64,000 nucleotides of DNA from Actinophytocola glycyrrhizae. Its GTDB lineage: Bacteria; Actinomycetota; Actinomycetes; Mycobacteriales; Pseudonocardiaceae. Where the stretch lies: positions 62,001 to 126,000 of the forward strand of contig NZ_JBHSIS010000002.1 in NCBI RefSeq assembly GCF_042653545.1, written 5' to 3'. Every line of letters starts with the position of its first letter. The stretch's first letter is position 1. The translations under genes were made by a program, and so were the position numbers. The notes under the pieces were generated by a model. That model ran no database searches and was not told the DNA's origin. It worked only from the letters and a program-made list of their open reading frames with translations. Below, in pieces: positions 57,736-64,000 of this stretch.

Positions 57736-59354
57736 TGGAAGAGATGGCTCAGGGCGAAGCGGGCACGACGTGGGACCGGACCGTGCTCGGTCCCACGTCA
57801 CTGCCGGTCGTCGTCGCGAGCCGCGACGGCGTCGTCGTCGAGGTCAACGACAGGTGCCGGGAGCTCCTCCCGGACACCGCCGTCGGCACGCGGCTGGCGG
57901 ACACCGTCCCCTCCTGGCTGCTCGACGCCCACGACCACATGTACGCGGGCGCCGAGGACGTGGCAGTCGGCCGGCTCGGTGATCGCAGCGTCGCGGCGCA
58001 CCCCGTGCGGCACGGCGACGACATCGCGTGGTGGCTCGTCGACACCACCGCAGAGGAGGCGCTGCGGCTCGAACGCAGGCGCACCGAGTTCCTGGCCACC
58101 GCGTCGTCCGCGCTGCTCGCCTCGCGCAACCCCGGCCGCTGCATGGAGACGACCGCGCACCTCGCCGCCACCTACCTCGCCGACGCGGCGATGGTGATCG
58201 CACCGCGCGACCACGGCTGGTACCCGACGGTGTCCTGTGTGCGCTACGGGCAGCCGGTGCACGAACGGCGTGCGATGGCCCCGGCGGCCATGCCGGGACT
58301 CGGCGAGGCGCTTCAGGCTTTCCCGCCCATGCCGTCGCTCTGGATCGACCCGGCCGCCGCACCGGACTGGCTGCTGCCCGCGGATTTCGGCGCGGTCGGC
58401 TCGCTGATGGTGACACCGCTGCCTGGCCACGGGGTGTCCGTCGGCGCGCTCGTACTGCTGCGACGCTCCCCGGACGCGGCGTTCAGCGCCGACGACGACC
58501 TGCTCGCCCGGCTGTTCGCGGCCAGGGCCGGGGTCGCCATGGCCGTGGCACATGTCTACGCGGAACAGGACGCGATCACCGAGGTCCTGATGCGCGACCT
58601 GCTGCCGCCCACCCTGCGGGAGGTCGGTGGCGTCGAGTTCGCGGGCCAGTACCGGGCCGCGCTGGACACCGACCGTGTCGGTGGCGACTTCTACGATGTG
58701 CACCCCGCCGACGACGAGCACCCCGCGAGCCTCGCCATCCTCGGGGACGTGTGCGGCAAGGGCCTGGAGGCCGCCGCGCTGACCGGCAAGGTCCGCACCA
58801 CGGTGCGCGCGCTGCTGCCGATGGCCGACGACCACCAGCGCGTGCTCCACCTGCTCAACAACGCGCTGCTGACCGCCGGCAGCACCCGGTTCGTGACGCT
58901 CGTGCTGGCCTCGGCCGTGCGGGACGGCGCGACGGTGCGGCTGCGGTTGACCGCGGCCGGGCACCCGCCACCACTGGTCGTGCGGGTGAACGGCGACGTC
59001 GAGGAGGTCGACACCAGGGGCAAGCTCGTCGGCGTGCTGCCGACGATGCGGTCGACGACGGCAACGGTGACACTGGCGGCCGGGGACACCTGCCTGCTCT
59101 ACACCGACGGCATCACCGAGGTGCGCGGCGGACCGCTCGGCAAGGAGATGTTCGGGGAGGAGCGGTTGCGGGCGGCCCTCGCGGAATGTGGCGGCCTGCC
59201 CGCGGAGGCGACCGCCGAGCGCGTCCAGATGCTGGCGATGCAGTGGGCAGGGCCCCGGCAGCACGACGACATGGCGGTCCTCGCGATCTCCGCGCCGCGC
59301 AGCGGTCGCCCGAGCACCGTCGGGGGGCACGGACCAGGGCGGTGCACGACATGA
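57735..59354 (+). CDS. PAS-GAF-SpoIIE (PP2C-type) phosphatase
   Basis: 539-residue sensor phosphatase. PAS (about 10-110: SLPVVVASRDGVVVEVNDRCRELL, in parts), GAF (about 120-280), SpoIIE/PP2C (about 300-525) with GGDFYDVHPADD, LGDVCGKGLEAA, LYTDGITEVRGG and HDDMAVL, the metal aspartates all present. Such enzymes dephosphorylate anti-sigma-antagonists (RsbV-like) in partner switching. ATG at 57735 lies inside the recombinase stop (TGATG), and its own stop overlaps the B12-sensor start (ATGA), so three genes are coupled. No anti-sigma kinase or antagonist is nearby. Confidence 0.92.
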   Translation: MEEMAQGEAGTTWDRTVLGPTSLPVVVASRDGVVVEVNDRCRELLPDTAVGTRLADTVPSWLLDAHDHMYAGAEDVAVGRLGDRSVAAHPVRHGDDIAWWLVDTTAEEALRLERRRTEFLATASSALLASRNPGRCMETTAHLAATYLADAAMVIAPRDHGWYPTVSCVRYGQPVHERRAMAPAAMPGLGEALQAFPPMPSLWIDPAAAPDWLLPADFGAVGSLMVTPLPGHGVSVGALVLLRRSPDAAFSADDDLLARLFAARAGVAMAVAHVYAEQDAITEVLMRDLLPPTLREVGGVEFAGQYRAALDTDRVGGDFYDVHPADDEHPASLAILGDVCGKGLEAAALTGKVRTTVRALLPMADDHQRVLHLLNNALLTAGSTRFVTLVLASAVRDGATVRLRLTAAGHPPPLVVRVNGDVEEVDTRGKLVGVLPTMRSTTATVTLAAGDTCLLYTDGITEVRGGPLGKEMFGEERLRAALAECGGLPAEATAERVQMLAMQWAGPRQHDDMAVLAISAPRSGRPSTVGGHGPGRCTT

Positions 59355-60415
59355 ACAGCACCCGGACGCACACCGGCGGGACGGAGCAGGCCAAGTACGC
59401 CGGCCTGCTGTGGGACGCTGTCATCGCCGCCGACGAGCACACCGCACACGACGTCGTGCACGCGGCGCTGGACGCTGGGGTCAGCGCCGAGTCCGTGCTG
59501 CTCGACGTCATCGGCGCCGTGCAGCGCCGGATCGGTGCCGAGTGGGCGGCCGCACACATCTCCGTCGCGCAGGAGCACGCGGCCACCGCGATCAACGAAC
59601 GCGTCATCGCGGCACTGCCCGCCCGCACCGGCGGTACTTCCGTCGTGCACGACCGGATCACGGTCACCTGCGTGGACGGCGAGTGGCACTCGCTGCCCGC
59701 CCGGCTGCTCGCCGAAACCCTGACGCTGCGCGGGTTCGCCGTCGACTACCTCGGCGCTCAGGTCCCGTTGCCACGCCTCATCACGCACCTGCATCGCACC
59801 GCCCCGGACACGGTGGCACTGTCCAGCTCGATCCCGGTGCGGCTGCCCACCGCCCACGCCACCATCACCGCCTGCCAGGCGGCCGGTGTGCCGGTGATCG
59901 CAGGTGGCGCCGCCTTCGGCGTGGACGGCCGCTACGCGCGGCTGCTCGGCGCGCAGGCATGGGCACCGGATGCCAGGGCCGCGGCGGACCGGCTGGCCGA
60001 GGCGCCGCTTCCCCGGCCGGTCGGCGCGCCCCAGCCCGTCGACCTCCTGCCGCACCTCGCCGACCAGGAGTACTCGATGGTCGCCCGGTCGGCGACCGCG
60101 CTCGTGGCCGCCGTGTACGAGGGCCTCGCCGAAAGCCTGCCCTCGATGGCTGACTACACCGAGCTGGAACGCGAGCACACCGCGGCGGACCTCGCCCACA
60201 TCGTCGACTTCCTCGCCACGGCGCTGTACGTGGGCGACGACGACCTGTTCACCGGATTCCTGAGCTGGACCGTGGGCATCCTCGCAGCGCGCGGCGTGCC
60301 CACGCACGCACTGCGCGCCGGGCTCGACCTGCTCGCGGCCGAGCTGCGTGACTTCCCCAGAGCCAGTGGGCTGCTCGCCGCCGGGGCCGCGCACCTGGAA
60401 CGGCTAGGCGCATGA
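59351..60415 (+). CDS. cobalamin-binding sensor protein (CarH-like B12 domain)
   Basis: 354 residues. A helical bundle (about 15-95) has Trp65, then nine residues, then Glu75-His76, the W-x9-EH signature of the CarH/LitR adenosylcobalamin photoreceptors. A Rossmann-type B12 domain follows (about 103-225) with E111-W-H113 in VDGEWHSL, His113 being the probable lower ligand (family E-x-H-x-x-G; the Gly is Pro here), and VIAGGAAFG. A third helical domain (about 230-354) replaces the MerR DNA-binding domain that CarH has at its front. ATG overlaps the phosphatase stop. Likely a light- or B12-sensing partner of that phosphatase. Confidence 0.85.
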   Translation: MNSTRTHTGGTEQAKYAGLLWDAVIAADEHTAHDVVHAALDAGVSAESVLLDVIGAVQRRIGAEWAAAHISVAQEHAATAINERVIAALPARTGGTSVVHDRITVTCVDGEWHSLPARLLAETLTLRGFAVDYLGAQVPLPRLITHLHRTAPDTVALSSSIPVRLPTAHATITACQAAGVPVIAGGAAFGVDGRYARLLGAQAWAPDARAAADRLAEAPLPRPVGAPQPVDLLPHLADQEYSMVARSATALVAAVYEGLAESLPSMADYTELEREHTAADLAHIVDFLATALYVGDDDLFTGFLSWTVGILAARGVPTHALRAGLDLLAAELRDFPRASGLLAAGAAHLERLGA

Positions 60416-60438
60416 CCCGGGAGCTGTGCGGGTAGCGG

Positions 60439-61923
60439 TCAGGGTGTGCACAGCGGTGGCTGGCACAACATGCCGCTCAGCGCGGTGTAGAAGATCTCCG
60501 GGAGCGCGGTCGGGTCGGGGGCGGTGAACGCGCGGCCGCCGGTCGCGGTGGTCATGGTGGTCAGTTCGTCCAGTGAGGCGTCCGGGCCGATGCCGATCGC
60601 GATCATGGGCAGTGGGCGGCGCGGGTCCTGCAGGGCACGCAGGTCGGCGAGCAGTGTCTCCAGGTCGATGCCGTCGGCGTCCTCGTTGCGGCCGTCGGTC
60701 ATCACCACCACCACGTTGAGCCTGCCCGGTTCCCACTGTTCGCGGGCCGTGCGGTAGATCGCCGCCGTGCTGTCGTACAGGCCGGTCGCGCCGTCGGGGA
60801 TGGCGCGGACCGCGCGCAGGCGGTCGAGCGCACCGGTTTCCCGGTGTTCGGCGACCGTGCGCATCGGGAGCAGTTCCTCGTGGTCGCGGTCGCCGTCCAG
60901 GTTCGTCGAGAACAGCGTCACGCCGACCTTGGTGGTGGGCTTGACGATGCCGAAACCCGCCTCGGTGGCCGCCACCGTCACCCCCATCCGGTCGAGGCCG
61001 GTACCGGGAACCGACTGCGCCATCGAGCCGGAGACGTCCATGAGGATGCTGAGCCTGCCGCTGAGGTTGATCGCCGCCCACTGGTTCAGCATCTCGTCGG
61101 CGACGTCGGTGTCCGGCACGGCGACCGCGCTGTCCGGTGCCCGCAGGTGGTTCGCGGTCAGGGACGGCTTCGTGTCGGGGTCCAGGAGCACGGCGAGCAG
61201 CCGCTGCGCGAGGTCGCGTTCCGCCGACCTGGGCATGACCGTGTACGGGTAGTCCAGTGCCGGCACCGGCACGTCGGCGGGCACCGCGACCAGCGCGGCT
61301 CCGTCGTGGGTCAGCAAGTCGTGCTCCGAGAGCGGGAACGCGGCCAGCCGGTCGAACACGCCGTCACCGGATCGCACCGTGTGCTGCGAGAGCCCGCGCA
61401 GCACCATCGTCGCGGACGGCAGCGCGCGGACGCCGAGCAGCGCGGACAGGCCGACCGGGTCCTGTACCGGGTCGGGCAGGCCGGCACGCACGTCCGGCAC
61501 CAGCACACGGGCCCACGTCAGTGGCGCGCCGAGCCGGTCCGCGACGGGTTTCGTCACGCCGAGCACCACCGGCGACGAGGCGACCGACGTGCCACCGACC
61601 GGCAGCTCCCACGCCCGCCGCGCCTGCGTGCGCTGCAGCCACACCGTCGACTCGGGTATCCACACGTCGGGCTGGCGGGCCCGGGGTTCGGCGAGCGCGT
61701 CGGCGGTCGCCGAAGACTCCTGGGGCGTCACCAGCACGCGGGCGCACGCGTCACCCATCCGGTCGGCCGCCGCCTCGACCACGGGTGCGATCTCCGGGCT
61801 GGCCGTGACCCGCAGTGTGCGCGTGCAGTCGGCGCTGGAGAAGTCGACGTGCGGGTAGCCGATCCACAACGCGACGGTCAGCACGAGCAGCGTGCCGAGC
61901 ACTACCGGCGGCCGGCGGAGCAT
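60439..61923 (-). CDS. substrate-binding and VWA domain protein
   Basis: 494-residue membrane-anchored protein: signal anchor at about 5-22 (VVLGTLLVLTVALWIG), a periplasmic-binding-like domain (about 30-270, LRVTASPEIAPVVEAAADRM ... SSPVVLGVTKPVAD), and a C-terminal von Willebrand A domain (about 310-480) with the MIDAS motif DVSGSM, a Thr in DGATGLYD and MTDGRNEDADG. The binding-protein plus VWA arrangement is known in actinobacteria; ligand unknown. ATG at 61923; convergent with the B12-sensor gene. Confidence 0.88.
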   Translation of the reverse strand: MLRRPPVVLGTLLVLTVALWIGYPHVDFSSADCTRTLRVTASPEIAPVVEAAADRMGDACARVLVTPQESSATADALAEPRARQPDVWIPESTVWLQRTQARRAWELPVGGTSVASSPVVLGVTKPVADRLGAPLTWARVLVPDVRAGLPDPVQDPVGLSALLGVRALPSATMVLRGLSQHTVRSGDGVFDRLAAFPLSEHDLLTHDGAALVAVPADVPVPALDYPYTVMPRSAERDLAQRLLAVLLDPDTKPSLTANHLRAPDSAVAVPDTDVADEMLNQWAAINLSGRLSILMDVSGSMAQSVPGTGLDRMGVTVAATEAGFGIVKPTTKVGVTLFSTNLDGDRDHEELLPMRTVAEHRETGALDRLRAVRAIPDGATGLYDSTAAIYRTAREQWEPGRLNVVVVMTDGRNEDADGIDLETLLADLRALQDPRRPLPMIAIGIGPDASLDELTTMTTATGGRAFTAPDPTALPEIFYTALSGMLCQPPLCTP

Positions 61924-62042
61924 GCGCGGGACAGTAACCGCCTCCCCGGATTCAGGTGTTGTTCTGCCGCACAAACCCTTCTGTGCCCAGTGCCAAAGGC
62001 TCCCCGGCTATGGTCGCGCCACAACTGCCGCAGGAGAACCGA

Positions 62043-62801
62043 GTGGACTTCGACCAGGTACGCCGGGACTGGACCACGCTCGGCGCGCGTGACCCGCTGT
62101 GGGCCGTGAGCGTGTCCGCCGACAAACGTGGCGGCCGCTGGGAGGTCGACGAGTTCCTGGAGCTGGGCCGCCGGGACGTGGCCACGGCCCGCGCATGGCT
62201 CGCGGACCTCGGGCTGCCGACGACGTGGGAGCGGGTGCTGGACTTCGGGTGCGGCGCGGGCCGGCTGTCGCAGGCACTCGCCGAGCACGCCGACGAGGTG
62301 GTCGGCGTCGACGTCTCCGCGCCGATGCTGGACACCGCGCGGGCGCTGGACCGCAGTGGCGGGCGGTGCCGGTTCGTGCTGAACGAGGCGCCGGACCTGC
62401 ACGTGTTCCCGAGCGGCAGCTTCGACCTGGTCTACTCCGAACTGGTGCTGCAGCACCTGCCGCGCCGGGTGGTGGCGGACTACCTCGCCGAGTTCGTGCG
62501 GGTGCTGCGACCGGGCGCGATCGCGCTCGTGCAGTGCACCGTCCGGCCGCTGTGGACCATGAAGGGCGTGGTGTGGCGGCTCGCGCCCGGCAGGCTCGTC
62601 CGGCTGTTGCAGCGCGCGGTGCTCGGCTACCCGGCGCCCATGCTGATGACGCCGGTGCCCCCGGCGTGGCTGCGGACGGTCGTCGAGGCACACGGCGGGG
62701 TCGTGGTCGACAGCGCCACCACGCCGCAACCGGAGACGCACTGGGTGTCCGCCAGGTACGTGCTGCACAAGCCGGCCGGAGCGACCCGAGATCAGGACTG
62801 A
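62043..62801 (+). CDS. class I SAM-dependent methyltransferase
   Basis: 252-residue Rossmann methyltransferase: VLDFGCGAGRLSQAL (SAM loop, about 59-73), GVDVSAPML (acidic end of strand 2), FDLVYSELVLQHLPRRV (strand 4) and a C-terminal membrane-associated-like region. GTG at 62043 has AGGAGAAC in front; longer in-frame starts lack one. Substrate unknown. It is followed closely by an AftD-like glycosyltransferase gene, so a cell-envelope glycan or glycolipid substrate is plausible, as inference from context. Confidence 0.87.
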   Translation: MDFDQVRRDWTTLGARDPLWAVSVSADKRGGRWEVDEFLELGRRDVATARAWLADLGLPTTWERVLDFGCGAGRLSQALAEHADEVVGVDVSAPMLDTARALDRSGGRCRFVLNEAPDLHVFPSGSFDLVYSELVLQHLPRRVVADYLAEFVRVLRPGAIALVQCTVRPLWTMKGVVWRLAPGRLVRLLQRAVLGYPAPMLMTPVPPAWLRTVVEAHGGVVVDSATTPQPETHWVSARYVLHKPAGATRDQD

Positions 62802-62805
62802 CACC

Positions 62806-64000
62806 ATCCTCCGCTCTCCCACCACGTGGATCGTCGCCGGGCTGACGCTGCTGTCGTTCCTCCAGCTGCCCGGCCGCACCACGTTCGACACGAAGCTCGA
62901 CCTGGTCGTCGACCCGATCGGGTTCCTCGACCGGGCACTGCACCTGTGGAACCCGGCCTCGACCGGCGGCGAGCTGCAGAACCAGGCGTACGGCTACCTG
63001 TTCCCGATGGGCCCGTTCTTCGTCGCGGGCGACGTCCTTGGCTTGTCGCCGTGGGTGACGCAGCGCCTGTGGTGCGCGCTGATGCTGGCGCTGGCCTACA
63101 CCGGCGCGCTGATGCTGGCCCGTGCGCTGCGGATCGGTTCGGGTCCCACCCGGCACGTCGGCGCCCTCGCGTACGCGCTCGCACCGAGGATGCTCACGGA
63201 GATCGGTCCGGTGTCCGCCGAGGTGCTGGCCGCGGTGATGCTGCCGTGGGTGCTGCTCCCACTGGTGCGGGTCAAGGAGCTGGGTGCACGGCGGGCGGCG
63301 GCGCTGTCCGGGGTGGCCGTGCTGTGCATGGGCGGGGTGAACGCCGCCGTGGTCGTGATGGCCATGGTCCTGCCCGGGCTGTGGCTCGCGACCAGGAGGT
63401 GGTCGTGGGCGCACGCGAGGTTCGTCGCCTGGTGGTCCGGCGCGGTCGCGGCCGCTGTCCTGTGGTGGGTCCCGCCGCTGCTGCTGCTGGGCCGGTACAG
63501 CCTGCCCTTCGTCGACTACGTCGAGTCGGCCACGAACACGACCACACCGACCTCCCTGTTCCAGGTGCTGCGCGGCACGAACCAGTGGGTTGCCTACATC
63601 GTGCAGGGCACACCGTGGTGGCCGTCGGGCTTCCTGCTGGTGGACAACCCGGTGCTGATGCTCGCGACCGGTCTGCTGGCGGCGGTGGCGCTCGCCGGGC
63701 TGGCCAGGTCCGGCCTGCCCGAACGGCACTTCCTGACCCTCGGCGTGGTCACCGGCGCCGTGCTGCTGACGATCGGGTACGTCGGCGCGCTCGACAGCCC
63801 GCTTTCGGAGGTGGTGCGCGGGCTGCTGGACGGACCACTCGCGCCGCTGCGCAACGTGCACAAGTTCGAGCCTGGCCTGCGGTTGCCGCTCGCGCTGGCG
63901 CTGACCCACGCGATCACCGCGCGGCGGCGGGCACCCGCACGGTCGCCGGCACGGCCGTTCCCGGCGATCGAGCGCCGGTTCGCGGCCGGGACGCTGCTCG
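62806..64000 (+). CDS. AftD-like alpha-(1->3)-arabinofuranosyltransferase, N-terminal part (runs off window)
   Basis: Open frame from about 62806 to the window end. GT-C membrane enzyme: TTFDTKLDLVVDPIGFLDRALHLWNP, GGELQNQAYGYLFPMGPFF and GTPWWPSGFLLVDNP (quoted in parts) match the AftD family, which branches the arabinan of arabinogalactan/lipoarabinomannan using decaprenyl-phosphoryl-arabinose. About eight to ten membrane helices are visible in 398 residues; AftD proteins are over 1000 residues long. No ATG, GTG or TTG in frame exists between the stop at 62647 and the conserved domain; ATC 62806 or CTG 62842 may be the start. Confidence 0.8.
   Translation, partial: MLRSPTTWIVAGLTLLSFLQLPGRTTFDTKLDLVVDPIGFLDRALHLWNPASTGGELQNQAYGYLFPMGPFFVAGDVLGLSPWVTQRLWCALMLALAYTGALMLARALRIGSGPTRHVGALAYALAPRMLTEIGPVSAEVLAAVMLPWVLLPLVRVKELGARRAAALSGVAVLCMGGVNAAVVVMAMVLPGLWLATRRWSWAHARFVAWWSGAVAAAVLWWVPPLLLLGRYSLPFVDYVESATNTTTPTSLFQVLRGTNQWVAYIVQGTPWWPSGFLLVDNPVLMLATGLLAAVALAGLARSGLPERHFLTLGVVTGAVLLTIGYVGALDSPLSEVVRGLLDGPLAPLRNVHKFEPGLRLPLALALTHAITARRRAPARSPARPFPAIERRFAAGTLL

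Noticed and set aside
53467..60415. The 53.4-60.4 kb region as one prophage or integrative element
   Set aside because: No phage structural, replication or transfer genes, no flanking att repeats seen and base composition is like the rest; only the recombinase hints at mobility.
1..64000. tRNA, rRNA and CRISPR arrays
   Set aside because: No cloverleaf-like or GTTCGA-type T-loop context and no regularly spaced repeats with unique spacers were found by eye; short intergenic repeats at 27956-28095 and 37880-38046 are palindromic, not CRISPR-like.

Overview
The window is high-GC actinobacterial DNA, very likely from the order Pseudonocardiales (Lentzea/Saccharothrix/Actinosynnema-like). This placement is an inference from arabinomannan and arabinogalactan genes (two MptB-like mannosyltransferases and an AftD-like arabinofuranosyltransferase), actinobacterial marker families (DUF3090, DUF3097, the SCO1664 family, the XRE-DUF5753/DUF397 pair, sucrase/ferredoxin-like), frequent GTG/TTG starts and many WYL, TetR and ECF regulators. 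I see no rRNA, tRNA, CRISPR array or insertion sequence.

Layout. 0-3.6 kb: a peptide/nickel-type ABC importer (two permeases and one fused double ATPase). 3.6-6.4 kb: a NucA/NucB-type DNase overlapping a DUF6461 gene, then an XRE-DUF5753/DUF397 regulatory pair behind two palindromes. 6.4-9.5 kb: tandem MptB-like mannosyltransferases. 9.5-16.4 kb: housekeeping and export genes (zinc-ribbon protein, lipoprotein-like class V aminotransferase, MBL hydrolase, LD-carboxypeptidase with S9 peptidase, DUF3090 with an SCO1664-family protein). 16.4-20 kb: an AlkZ-like DNA glycosylase beside a beheaded UvrA-like ATPase, abutting head-to-head a beheaded WYL regulator. 20-28 kb: DUF3097, NfeD with SPFH protein, a phosphatase, a sucrase/ferredoxin-like protein, and a heterodimeric ABC exporter with complementary degenerate ATP sites. 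28-44.4 kb: regulators and stress genes (WYL with VOC, two ECF sigma factors, GGDEF-EAL, GDPD, UMF1 transporter, PadR with GyrI-like, siderophore-interacting protein behind an iron box, a tandem TetR, SDR with TetR), several divided by clear palindromic operators.

44.4-53.4 kb holds a compact class II lanthipeptide locus: LanM synthetase, a 78-residue candidate precursor ending in Thr-Thr-Cys-Cys, an XRE/NB-ARC regulator and a large LuxR (LAL) regulator. 53.4-55.3 kb has a 215-residue unknown followed by an XRE-ImmA/IrrE protein. 55.4-60.4 kb has a zinc/coiled-coil gene divergent from a tyrosine recombinase; the recombinase overlaps a PAS-GAF-SpoIIE phosphatase gene, which overlaps a gene for a CarH-like cobalamin-binding sensor. 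60.4-64 kb: a VWA/substrate-binding protein, a methyltransferase and the start of an AftD-like gene that lacks a normal start codon and runs off the window.

Best candidates for new biology are the recombinase/phosphatase/B12-sensor operon, the minimal lanthipeptide locus with its odd precursor, the decayed AlkZ/UvrA-like locus, and the nuclease/DUF6461 pair.
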